A stretch of DNA of 6,507 nucleotides from contig DAHU01000037.1 of assembly GCA_002495945.1 (NCBI GenBank), positions 2,784 through 9,290 of the forward strand. The letters are read 5' to 3'. A model generated the notes under the pieces. It searched no databases, had not been told where the DNA came from, and was given only the letters and a program-made list of their open reading frames with translations. The translations under genes and the position numbers were made by a program. Origin of the DNA: Euryarchaeota archaeon UBA13 (GTDB taxonomy: Archaea; Thermoplasmatota; Poseidoniia; Poseidoniales; Poseidoniaceae). Positions 1 to 6,163 of this stretch are shown one piece after another (the first letter of the stretch is position 1; each line of letters begins with the position of its first letter).

Positions 1-1234
1 TAACAGCATGCCTACCACCGGCTTTTACATCGAGAACTCTTGGCTCCCAACCAGAATCCTTCACCAACTGTCTTTTCGGAATGTAAACTCGTGCTTTTCC
101 TTCCGGTGTAGCATCTTCTCGATGTCTTAGTAGGGCGACATAAAATCCTCCAGTATCGTTATCCATGTGGTACAATCGTTTGGACATCTTGAGTTGTTGG
201 GCAATTATTTCTTCTTCATTAGTCGCAGTATCAGTTTCGATTAACACTCGCTTACGCGGTGGAAGATGGGCGATTTTTAGGCCGGGTAGTTTGGGCAAAT
301 TCTCGCTTATCTCGATTGTAAATCCTTCATCATCAATAATTTCCCACGTGGTCAAACCGTCATGCATGACTAAACCCGGTAACATTTCACTATCAATTTC
401 TACTAATTCCATCCACGGGCATCTGCGAAGTAGTTCAGCAACAACTGCCTCATTCTCAACAGGATCAATACTGCAAGTAGAGTATACCAGTTTCCCGCCG
501 GGCCGCAGACCGCGAGCACCACGTTCGGCAATAGTTACCTGTAGATTGAATAGACTCCGTCCATCCAGCGGCCGCCATTTTTCCCAGACTCGAACATTTT
601 TGCGCGTGGTTGCTGAGCCAGAACACGGGACGTCTGCGATAATTGCATCATAACCTGGTTCGGGAATACGCCCAATATGTCGACCATCTTGTTGGTTGAT
701 TAGCACATTGTGCAAGGCTAATCGAGCGCGGTTTGAAATTAACATATTTGCTCTTGACGAAACTGGTTCGTTGGCGATAACAAATCCATGAGGGGGTAAT
801 TGCTCAGCAATTTGCGTAGTTTTTGAGCCGGGCGCTGCACACATATCTAGGACAACAGTTTCATCGGTAATGTTGAGAATTTCGACGGGCAGCATACTTG
901 CAGCTTCTTGCCTTGTGATTCGTCCACTATCGTGAAGTACGGTCATCATTCGCTTAGCATACTCATTTGGTGGTTTACCTCTTGAAAATGGCATTTGCCA
1001 TGCACTTTCATCAGGCATCCAAGCAATTGGTTTGCCACCCATGTCAAGCAATTCTTGCTTTGTCCAGTCAATATCACTTCGTCCTCTAGTGACTCGAAGA
1101 GTTTCAGGCAAAATCGATACGGCTGATTTTAGCCACGCATCTCGGTCAATATTCAATGTCCCAACTAATTTAGCGAGTAATGAATCCTCGGCGAGCGACA
1201 TTAACTCCGCCTCATCCCAAAGGTCATACCCCAT
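1..1234 (-). CDS. tRNA (cytosine-5-)-methyltransferase, Trm4/NSUN2 type (NOL1/NOP2/Sun family), 3' end missing
   Basis: This gene reads leftward and continues past the window edge, so only the first 411 residues are seen. It is an S-adenosylmethionine-dependent RNA m5C methyltransferase, expected to act on cytosines in tRNA in the cytoplasm. Visible motifs, in order: a RQEAASMLP segment at about residues 111-119; the SAM-binding motif LDMCAAPGSKTT (129-140); DVPCSG (201-206) with the motif IV cysteine C204; RKNVRVWEKW just after it; and YSTCS (251-255) with the catalytic cysteine C254. A later GGFYVALL segment fits the end of the methyltransferase domain. The PCSG-x-x-T-x-RKN pattern and the STCS-x-(D/N)P-(V/I)E-(N/D)EAVV pattern match Trm4/NSUN2 more than bacterial RsmB/RsmF. 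The ATG at 1234 is the first possible start: no ATG, GTG or TTG lies between it and the in-frame stop upstream. No Shine-Dalgarno site precedes it, so translation may be leaderless. The exact tRNA position modified cannot be read from sequence. Confidence 0.93.
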   Translation of the reverse strand, partial: MGYDLWDEAELMSLAEDSLLAKLVGTLNIDRDAWLKSAVSILPETLRVTRGRSDIDWTKQELLDMGGKPIAWMPDESAWQMPFSRGKPPNEYAKRMMTVLHDSGRITRQEAASMLPVEILNITDETVVLDMCAAPGSKTTQIAEQLPPHGFVIANEPVSSRANMLISNRARLALHNVLINQQDGRHIGRIPEPGYDAIIADVPCSGSATTRKNVRVWEKWRPLDGRSLFNLQVTIAERGARGLRPGGKLVYSTCSIDPVENEAVVAELLRRCPWMELVEIDSEMLPGLVMHDGLTTWEIIDDEGFTIEISENLPKLPGLKIAHLPPRKRVLIETDTATNEEEIIAQQLKMSKRLYHMDNDTGGFYVALLRHREDATPEGKARVYIPKRQLVKDSGWEPRVLDVKAGGRHAV

Positions 1235-1310
1235 AATGTAAGGGTTGAGTATCTGCTCTATGTTGATTCCGCCATCCTCAAAGGCTGAGTGCCAGTAGTA
1301 TTATCATGCT

Positions 1311-1315
1311 GGGAG
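1311..1315 (+). promoter_or_regulatory. Shine-Dalgarno-like GGGAG deciding the start of the membrane protein
   Basis: GGGAG lies 5 bases before the ATG at 1321. It lies inside the extra five codons that would be translated from the earlier in-frame ATG at 1306, which has no such site. This favours 1321. The 71-base gap between the two divergent genes (1235-1305) otherwise shows no convincing TATA box on either strand. Confidence 0.4.
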
Positions 1316-1320
1316 ATTCA

Positions 1321-2643
1321 ATGCCGCTATTCTTTCCGGTTTTGATATTCATGCTGTGTATCTGGCTGGTCGCCGATAAAGTTGACAACTACTGTCGCCG
1401 CTTCTCTCCAATGGTTGCCAAGCGTCTAATTAGCACATACCGATTTGTTCCGATTTTGATGGTTGCATGGTTGATGATTGTTAGAGCGCGAGCAATCATT
1501 ACAAGAGATCTTGACCACATTGAGGTAGCACGGCGAATGGGTGCGACAGATTTTGCTTTCAGCGACCTCAAGTTGTTGATTTCTGGTGACGGTGTTGGCG
1601 AATTTTCGCTGTTATTCTTACTGATCTTTGCTTTGTGGACCATTAATCTGCCCAGTATGAAAAATGCGCCTTATGAACTTAGAAAATCTATCCAAACCAA
1701 GGTCATGTTATACGTGTCATCGTGTGCTTTGCTGACTTTTTGGCTATTTTTCCCCGAATCAAATTACTACTCACCTGATGTCTTTCCAACACAACCGACA
1801 ATGCCTGCTGAGGGCGATTTTAGTGTACCCATGGTAGTGATTGCAACTTTGATGGTTGCTTTCAGCGGTGAACTTTTTGCCATTGCATCAATAGAAAACC
1901 GAGATGAGCAGTTGGCATTATTGAGAAAGCGGGCCCTACTCAAAACATACTTTGTTTGCGGCTTAATCTTGATGGGTTTCTATTTCGGCGATTATCTAAA
2001 CACAGATTGGATCAGTGCGCCACTTGACAACAAATTATTTGCTGTGATAATTCTATTTTCTCAGGCACTAATCTTAGCATTGGTTTGTGTGCCAGGAAAA
2101 TATTCCGATAACCTATTGCGAGTTGGAGAGGCAAGAACGAAATCCTTCGCCATTATGTCACTAGTGTCATTGTCATTATTGATAATAATCACCTCAATGG
2201 TGTTAAGAAATACTCACGAGTTCAACTCAGGCAACAGGTATTTGGAAGAATCATTGTGGCTTACCGCCTCATTTGCGATTCTCCTATCTGTTACTCAGAT
2301 TTTACCCAGATACGGATTTGATGGTGCAGCAAGACCAGAATATTGGTGGCTACGAGTAACGATTGTTTTTGCCCCAGCGATAATTTTCTGGTTCAACGAA
2401 TTAGCAATATTCGTCATTCCCGGTCTTTGGTTAGTTGCTGGTTTATCGATAATTATTCCCAACGTTGTCGAGCAAGATGCCAAAACGCCATCAAGACAGG
2501 GAGTAATCGTTTTACTCATTTCGATGCTTATTACAACATTAATCACTTCACTTAGTAACAATATGTTGGGTAATTTTATCTTAGTAGGTTTTATTGTATT
2601 GGCAATTAGTAACACTGTCTCAAGTACAATTTCTAAATCATGA
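1321..2643 (+). CDS. polytopic integral membrane protein of unknown function
   Basis: This is a 440-residue protein (445 if started at the ATG at 1306). I do not recognise its family. About 12 hydrophobic segments can be picked out by eye. Counting from the 1306 start, they lie near residues 7-24, 47-60, 99-114, 133-149, 174-193, 214-229, 243-262, 281-300, 317-333, 349-364, 366-385, 400-416 and 422-437; some may be half-helices or one long pair. Loops are short, with basic clusters such as RKRALLK (207-213) and YCRR (29-32). A distinctive loop, PRYGFDGAARPEYWW (334-348), precedes two of the last helices and would be a good family marker. There is no ATP-binding cassette, catalytic metal motif or signal peptidase site. 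The next gene starts inside its stop codon (ATGA), so the two are probably co-translated. A transporter or membrane biogenesis factor is possible but unproven. Confidence 0.85.
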   Translation: MPLFFPVLIFMLCIWLVADKVDNYCRRFSPMVAKRLISTYRFVPILMVAWLMIVRARAIITRDLDHIEVARRMGATDFAFSDLKLLISGDGVGEFSLLFLLIFALWTINLPSMKNAPYELRKSIQTKVMLYVSSCALLTFWLFFPESNYYSPDVFPTQPTMPAEGDFSVPMVVIATLMVAFSGELFAIASIENRDEQLALLRKRALLKTYFVCGLILMGFYFGDYLNTDWISAPLDNKLFAVIILFSQALILALVCVPGKYSDNLLRVGEARTKSFAIMSLVSLSLLIIITSMVLRNTHEFNSGNRYLEESLWLTASFAILLSVTQILPRYGFDGAARPEYWWLRVTIVFAPAIIFWFNELAIFVIPGLWLVAGLSIIIPNVVEQDAKTPSRQGVIVLLISMLITTLITSLSNNMLGNFILVGFIVLAISNTVSSTISKS

Positions 2644-3113
2644 GGTGGTTGATTAGCGTCAAAACCGCTCGTACTGTGTGGGATTCCATCGCGGTTCTTA
2701 TTAATAAAAGAGAAATCCTTGAATCGAAGTCAAAGACTTCTGGGGATGGGACCCTTATGACTAGAGCGTTTAGAGGCGGCATAGATAACAGAAGGAAAGC
2801 AAGAGCACCGACAAGAATCAGAAATTGGAATCCAATTCGTGATCTAAGAGGGTTGAAGACAAGAACATCAGCGACAGGTAGCGAAATGGGGCCACTTGTT
2901 GATGTTCCAGCAATGATAAGAATTGAGGATGAACACTGGGTCTTTGAGAGAGTTGAAGCGGGTGTCCTAAATAATTTGACGCATCGTTTAATCGTTCATG
3001 ATTCAGCAGGCTCCAAAACCATCGGTGCTACAGCAGGAATGGAGACTGCTATGCAAGTTGCACAAAAAATGGCGACTTTGGAAAACAAAATCGTAATGAT
3101 TAGGCCGATTTAG
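2640..3113 (+). CDS. hypothetical basic protein, 157 residues
   Basis: The ATG overlaps the stop of the membrane protein gene in a 4-base ATGA, a typical sign of translational coupling within an operon. I do not recognise the family. The first 85 residues are strongly basic and low in order-promoting patterns, with runs such as RGGIDNRRKARAPTRIRNW (45-63) that could bind nucleic acid or lipid head groups. The last 70 residues look like a small alpha/beta fold: hydrophobic strand-like stretches around DVPAMIRIEDEHWVFERV and HRLIVHD, then a helix through about residues 131-147. No membrane helix or signal peptide is seen. An internal ATG at 2757 would give a shorter protein but would lose the coupling. 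Its TAG stop overlaps the TAA stop of the opposite-strand Sec61-beta gene. A partner of the membrane protein is inferred from the overlap only. Confidence 0.75.
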   Translation: MRWLISVKTARTVWDSIAVLINKREILESKSKTSGDGTLMTRAFRGGIDNRRKARAPTRIRNWNPIRDLRGLKTRTSATGSEMGPLVDVPAMIRIEDEHWVFERVEAGVLNNLTHRLIVHDSAGSKTIGATAGMETAMQVAQKMATLENKIVMIRPI

Positions 3114-3301
3114 AATAGGTTCCATATTGCTGAAACAACACCTTGGTTGACAAGGTAGAAAAATACTCCAATGATGATACAAGCTGCATAAACTTGGATA
3201 GGAGTAATCTTCCAAGCATGTTCAGATTCCTCATCGAAATATCGAATTAGACCTGCTGCTTGCTGGATTCCACTGCCCTCAGATTTCTTCTTTGAAGCCA
3301 T
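3110..3301 (-). CDS. secG: preprotein translocase subunit Sec61-beta (archaeal SecG)
   Basis: This 63-residue single-pass membrane protein is the small beta subunit of the SecYE-beta channel that exports and inserts proteins at the cytoplasmic membrane. It has the full family architecture: a short basic N-terminus (MASKKKSEGSG), the hallmark segment AAGLIRYFDEE at about residues 15-25, a short link with a Pro (KITPIQV, about 31-37), and one C-terminal hydrophobic helix (about 36-55) ending in AIWNLF. Length is normal for the family. The ATG at 3301 is chosen because the only upstream extension would begin at a TTG (3310) and add just three residues, and the MASKKK beginning matches relatives. 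It follows a same-strand gene but appears to have its own TATA box at 3362-3369. It ends tail to tail with the plus-strand hypothetical gene, sharing 4 bases. Confidence 0.92.
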   Translation of the reverse strand: MASKKKSEGSGIQQAAGLIRYFDEESEHAWKITPIQVYAACIIIGVFFYLVNQGVVSAIWNLF

Positions 3302-3337
3302 TTCAATCAAACAAGCCGAGTAGCATCCCCTTTATCA

Positions 3338-3348
3338 ACGCGACGCGT
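3338..3348. promoter_or_regulatory. GC-rich inverted repeat at the predicted Sec61-beta transcription start
   Basis: ACGCG-A-CGCGT is a perfect 5+5 inverted repeat around one base, in an otherwise AT-rich gap. It overlaps the start site predicted from the TATA box at 3362-3369, so it could be an operator. No binding protein can be named, and chance is not excluded. Confidence 0.25.
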
Positions 3349-3361
3349 CTTGGAAATTTGT

Positions 3362-3369
3362 TATTTAAA
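3362..3369 (-). promoter_or_regulatory. TATA box of the Sec61-beta gene
   Basis: On the minus strand this reads TTTAAATA, a near-ideal archaeal TATA box. It sits 5 bases beyond the stop of the preceding same-strand gene. A start of transcription about 26 bases downstream would fall near 3339, leaving a leader of roughly 38 bases. This would let Sec61-beta be expressed independently of its upstream neighbour. Confidence 0.55.
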
Positions 3370-3373
3370 CTAA

Positions 3374-4276
3374 TTATTCGGCTTCTGTCAAGTCAATAAG
3401 TGGTATAGATTCATCCTCTGTTGCATTAACTACTAAATCTTCATCCATGCGTATTGTTTCCAGTGATTTATCGATAACTAATCCATTATTCTCTTCATTC
3501 ATTGCATTATCAGGGTTGGCCTCAATAAGCGATGCTTCTATGCGAGCGATAGCGCGCTCAACACTGGGTAAGTTTCGATCTTGTAGCGCCTCACGAGAGA
3601 TGTTCAAGTCATACTTTGCTGAGGCAATACCAACTTCCGCTTTACTCTTTGACCATCCTTCTAAGATATCTATTGAATTGACTTTCTTCTCAACATTGCT
3701 TATTGCAGTGTCCATTATTTGAATCATTTCACGAGTTTCCACCTTGCATTGCTCGATAAGATTCATCCAATTTTTTTCATTACTCTCTAATGATATGTTT
3801 GGATATTGTTTACTGAGATACTTCTTTGCCGAGGCGGTATGCTTGAATCTCCAGGGCTGCCAAGATGCTGATGCGGTTAAATCGAACACTAATCTTGCAA
3901 TAATGCTTGGAGGGCCATCTAACTCGATTACGTTGAGATAACCAGAGGTTAGTAAACCGAAACCCCAGTAAGCATCCGAAGTAATTGTTACAGTCAGTGA
4001 CCCGCTAACGGTCTTCAATCTCCACTTTTGCTCATTGTAGCCAGGGAGTTCAAGAAATTCGGGTGTATCTGGAGATTCTAAGGCTTGGATTATTGCCGAT
4101 GTCAAATTCCCTAAATACACTACGTCACTATTTCCCGGAAACTTTTCGTTACGGAGTAATCTTGTAGCTTTTTCAACTCTATGATTCGATTTTGCCTTTA
4201 TTACTTGACCTACCAACACAACATTACGGTAGTTATTGTGTTCGGACATGTTCAGCCTGATGAAATCAATGGACAT
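3374..4276 (-). CDS. hypothetical soluble protein, 300 residues, with acidic C-terminal tail
   Basis: I do not recognise the family. No membrane helix, signal peptide or catalytic motif is visible. Residues about 18-60 look alpha/beta (VVLVGQVIKAK, then VVYLGNLTSAIIQAL). Residues 84-135 look strand-rich and hydrophobic (KWRLKTVSGSLTVTITSD, YWGFGLLTSGYLNVIEL, IIARLVFDLTA), suggesting a beta-sandwich or barrel. Residues about 145-255 are predominantly helical and charged, probably a helical bundle or coiled coil. The last 45 residues are acidic and low-complexity (MDEDLVVNATEDES region). The longest form starts at the ATG at 4276. An alternative ATG at 4249 (residue 10) is quite plausible, because a TATA-like TTTAATTC at 4277-4284 lies about 30 bases before it, giving a nearly leaderless message. 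Sec61-beta lies 72 bases downstream on the same strand but seems separately promoted. The gene is divergent from the helix-hairpin-helix gene. Confidence 0.8.
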   Translation of the reverse strand: MSIDFIRLNMSEHNNYRNVVLVGQVIKAKSNHRVEKATRLLRNEKFPGNSDVVYLGNLTSAIIQALESPDTPEFLELPGYNEQKWRLKTVSGSLTVTITSDAYWGFGLLTSGYLNVIELDGPPSIIARLVFDLTASASWQPWRFKHTASAKKYLSKQYPNISLESNEKNWMNLIEQCKVETREMIQIMDTAISNVEKKVNSIDILEGWSKSKAEVGIASAKYDLNISREALQDRNLPSVERAIARIEASLIEANPDNAMNEENNGLVIDKSLETIRMDEDLVVNATEDESIPLIDLTEAE

Positions 4277-4349
4277 GAATTAAACGGAAAAAAAATGACG
4301 AGAGCAAGAATTCATATGGCACTGCTCTTCTGCCGTGTTAGGTGAAACT
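4277..4349. promoter_or_regulatory. divergent promoter region between the 300-residue protein and the HhH protein
   Basis: This 73-base gap holds a TATA-like TTTAATTC for the minus strand (4277-4284) and an A8 tract on the plus strand (about 4288-4295). Just before the ATG at 4350 it holds a GGTGA Shine-Dalgarno site (4341-4345, spacing 4), which complements the usual UCACC at the 3' end of archaeal 16S rRNA. That site selects the ATG at 4350 over an in-frame GTG at 4335. No clear plus-strand TATA box was found. Confidence 0.45.
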
Positions 4350-4847
4350 ATGGGTTCGACGCAAAAAAATTCCAAGGCTGGTAAGTTGACTGCAATTCCT
4401 GGAGTAGGCGCTGCTACTGCAAAGAAACTAGTCGACGCTAAACTTGATTCTGTTTCTAAAGTGGCAACTGCTGGAGCCGCTAAGTTGGTAAAAGCAGGAA
4501 TTCAGGCTGCGCTTGCCAAGAAAATTGCCGCTGCGGCTAAGAAATTAGACGGTGCTTCCAAGACTACAAAGAAAACCACTGCAGCAGCCAAGAAAGCGGT
4601 AAAAGCAGCACCTAAGAAGGCTAAGGAAGCGGCTAAGAAAGCACCAGCCAAAGCCAAAGCAACAGCAACTAAAGCCAAGCAGGCAACCAAGGCCGCCGCT
4701 AAGAAAACGTCTGATAAGGCCAAGAATTTAGCAGCCAAAGCCAAATCAAAAGCTAAGCCAAAATCTGAAACCAAGGGTGGCAAAATAGGTCCTTCAAGGG
4801 ACACGCCACTTTCAAAAATGGCTTGGTTCAAGAATGCAAAGAAATAA
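4350..4847 (+). CDS. helix-hairpin-helix protein with histone-H1-like Lys/Ala-rich tail
   Basis: This is a 165-residue, very basic protein. Residues about 13-66 form a helix-hairpin-helix region of the HhH_5 kind: LTAIPGVGAATAKKL carries the classic I-P-G-V-G hairpin, followed by a second, degenerate hairpin around LVKAGIQAALAKKI. Such domains bind the DNA backbone without sequence preference. Residues about 67-145 are almost wholly Lys, Ala and Thr in repeats such as AAKKA and KAKA, resembling the tails of eukaryotic histone H1 and bacterial Hc1/AlgP proteins (compositional resemblance, not demonstrated homology). The protein ends in a non-repetitive segment, GGKIGPSRDTPLSKMAWF plus a basic end, which breaks the low complexity and may be a separate docking motif. 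The start is set by the GGTGA site. A role in compacting or organising the chromosome is inferred; binding to RNA or ribosomes is an alternative. The small zinc-type gene follows 42 bases downstream. Confidence 0.88.
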   Translation: MGSTQKNSKAGKLTAIPGVGAATAKKLVDAKLDSVSKVATAGAAKLVKAGIQAALAKKIAAAAKKLDGASKTTKKTTAAAKKAVKAAPKKAKEAAKKAPAKAKATATKAKQATKAAAKKTSDKAKNLAAKAKSKAKPKSETKGGKIGPSRDTPLSKMAWFKNAKK

Positions 4848-4889
4848 TCACGCGAATTGTTCAAAGACCCAGCGTACATTGCTTCCTTT

Positions 4890-5072
4890 ATGCCAAGGAG
4901 GAAGTACGGTCGGCTTCGAAAGACAGTTGAACTGCCTCCAAAAGAAAATTGTTCTCGATGTAGGTCTGGCAAGTATTGTCCAATTCCGGGCCACTCCGGA
5001 CAGGCGGTTAAGCCGCACAAAGAATGGATAGGTCCGGAAAAAATTGCCAAGCGGAAAGCGAAGTCCAACTGA
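4890..5072 (+). CDS. small basic Cys/His (probable zinc-binding) protein, 60 residues
   Basis: This is a short gene between the HhH gene and the convergent recombinase gene. The product is strongly basic, with Arg/Lys clusters at both ends (PRRKYGRLRK at 2-11; KIAKRKAKSN at 51-60). In the middle it carries C21-x2-C24-x5-C30-x4-H35, with a further H43, which could coordinate one zinc ion. The segment GKYCPIPGHSGQAVKPHKEW is the most distinctive part. It is unlikely to be a chance reading: overlapping frames encode no comparable motif, and the two flanking genes otherwise leave a 227-base gap. The ATG at 4890 is preferred; a TTG at 4857 would add 11 residues, and neither has a Shine-Dalgarno site. 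It is on the same strand as the HhH gene and probably co-transcribed with it. Nucleic-acid or ribosome binding is inferred from charge and the zinc motif. The family is not recognised. Confidence 0.65.
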   Translation: MPRRKYGRLRKTVELPPKENCSRCRSGKYCPIPGHSGQAVKPHKEWIGPEKIAKRKAKSN

Positions 5073-5074
5073 CC

Positions 5075-6163
5075 TCATTCAATACCTACTGCGCTGGTTG
5101 AAGGGGTATGGTCAACTAACTCATCGTTTGGTTCGTCGAGTTCAGCGAGGTTATTTCTCATCGATTGAGCTCTATTGTACACCTCGCGTAAGGTTTGATC
5201 TGATATTTCGAGGTAAACTCTTGTTGTCGCTATGCTACTGTGGCCAAGTAGTTTCTGAATAGAAACTAAGTCCGCCCCTCGCTCAAGTAATCCAGTAGCA
5301 AAGTTATGACGCAATACGTGTGGCGTAAGTTTACCTTTTGGCAACCCAGCTTCTATTGCTAAATTATCCATCAGACGTTGAACTCCACGAGGGTTTATTC
5401 TCCTGCCTGCCGAATTGAGTAATAGTGCATCAAATTCTCCTTTCACTCGTGACTCTCTTACCGGCAGCCAAGCATTAATCATCTTCAATGACCGGTCAGT
5501 AAACAAAACAAGGCGATCTTTGTCACCTTTGCCGCCGATTACTTTTGCCGACTTGTCTTGAATATCTATGTCGCTTAAGTTGAGGTTGCAAACCTCACTC
5601 ACCCTCAAGCCGGTATCGAGCATCAAGGTCACAACAACCGAAGCAACTGGGTTTTCGCTTGATTTAGCAGCATCTAAGACCATAGTTAACTCTCTTCGAG
5701 TTAGTGTTCTTGGCAATCGTTTTCCAGTTCTTGCTCGAGTTAGATGTTCTGGCCATCGGTGCCCTAACCATTTCAGTAGATGTCGCGCTGCGGCTAATCT
5801 TGCATTGTAGGTGGTTGGCCGCAAATCGGACAGGCTGTGGGTCCACAAGTCGATTCGCCCATTAAGTGGCTCCATTCTTTGGGCTAAATCATGGATTGTC
5901 ATCGAATTATAATCGGCTTCACTTAGGACATCTTCCCCCGGAAGAGTCGTTTCTACATATGACCTCAAACCCGAAATGTAGGATTTTTGAGTATTGGCCG
6001 ATTTATTTTCAGATTTGAGCTGATTCTTGTAACAGTCTAACCACGGTAAATTACCGAGGTGGAATAGGCGAGGTGGCAGGGAAAACTCCTCATTAGTCAA
6101 ACGCATTTGGCTTGGCCGTAATGCCTTACGTTCTCGTCTGAAGTTTCCTCTGCTATTTTCCAT
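5075..6163 (-). CDS. xerA: tyrosine recombinase, XerA-like site-specific integrase/recombinase
   Basis: This 362-residue tyrosine recombinase cuts and rejoins DNA through a covalent 3'-phosphotyrosine. Archaeal XerA proteins resolve chromosome dimers at a dif site. Counted from the chosen ATG at 6163, the N-terminal SAM-like core-binding domain spans about residues 35-140. The catalytic set is complete: R187 in LDTGLRVSE, K212 in GGKGDKDR, H282 and R285 in PHVLRHNFATG, H308 in LLGHSSIATT, and nucleophile Y317 in TRVYLEI. About 30 residues precede the usual XerA start, and a C-terminal tail of about 35 acidic or polar residues follows the catalytic helix. Three upstream starts (TTG 6244, ATG 6217, ATG 6163) share the frame. 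I chose 6163 because GGTGA lies 5 bases before it and the upstream 54 bases look like structured RNA. Another ATG at 6106 is possible. No integration hallmarks (att repeats, tRNA) are nearby, so a chromosomal role is likelier than a mobile-element one. The gene ends 2 bases from the convergent zinc-type gene. Confidence 0.93.
   Translation of the reverse strand: MENSRGNFRRERKALRPSQMRLTNEEFSLPPRLFHLGNLPWLDCYKNQLKSENKSANTQKSYISGLRSYVETTLPGEDVLSEADYNSMTIHDLAQRMEPLNGRIDLWTHSLSDLRPTTYNARLAAARHLLKWLGHRWPEHLTRARTGKRLPRTLTRRELTMVLDAAKSSENPVASVVVTLMLDTGLRVSEVCNLNLSDIDIQDKSAKVIGGKGDKDRLVLFTDRSLKMINAWLPVRESRVKGEFDALLLNSAGRRINPRGVQRLMDNLAIEAGLPKGKLTPHVLRHNFATGLLERGADLVSIQKLLGHSSIATTRVYLEISDQTLREVYNRAQSMRNNLAELDEPNDELVDHTPSTSAVGIE
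6040..6060. repeat. imperfect 21-bp palindrome inside the recombinase gene
   Basis: ACC-A-CGGTAA-A-TTACCG-A-GGT pairs 9 of 9 bases in each arm apart from one A/A mismatch, around a single central A. It lies in the coding sequence for the start of the N-terminal domain (HLGNLPW). It may be a protein-binding site or a hairpin in the message; coincidence within coding sequence is also possible. Confidence 0.35.

Noticed and set aside
165..653. 162-codon open frame on the plus strand
   Set aside because: It is antisense to the methyltransferase, whose SAM and catalytic motifs lie on the minus strand through this stretch; its own product is Ser/Arg-rich without motifs.
3302..3310. TTG start giving Sec61-beta three extra residues
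   Set aside because: The ATG at 3301 gives the family-typical MASKKK beginning, and TTG without a ribosome site is a poor start.
4502..5068. 188-codon open frame on the minus strand
   Set aside because: It is the antisense reading of the Lys/Ala repeat (Leu/Ala/Phe-rich product) and runs on opposite the zinc-type gene; no motif and no start signal.
4848..5078. Competing frames on both strands between the HhH and recombinase genes
   Set aside because: Only the plus-strand frame at 4890-5072 has a coherent basic protein with a Cys/His metal-type motif; the others start at weak positions and show no pattern.
6140..6150. GAGGAAACTTC on the minus strand, resembling the RNase P RNA conserved segment GAGGAAAGTCC
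   Set aside because: Two mismatches, no other conserved RNase P elements before or after it, and the stretch lies in the recombinase reading frame.
5075..6163. Recombinase as marker of an integrated mobile element
   Set aside because: No flanking direct repeats, tRNA target, phage or plasmid genes are visible; neighbours are chromosomal-type genes.
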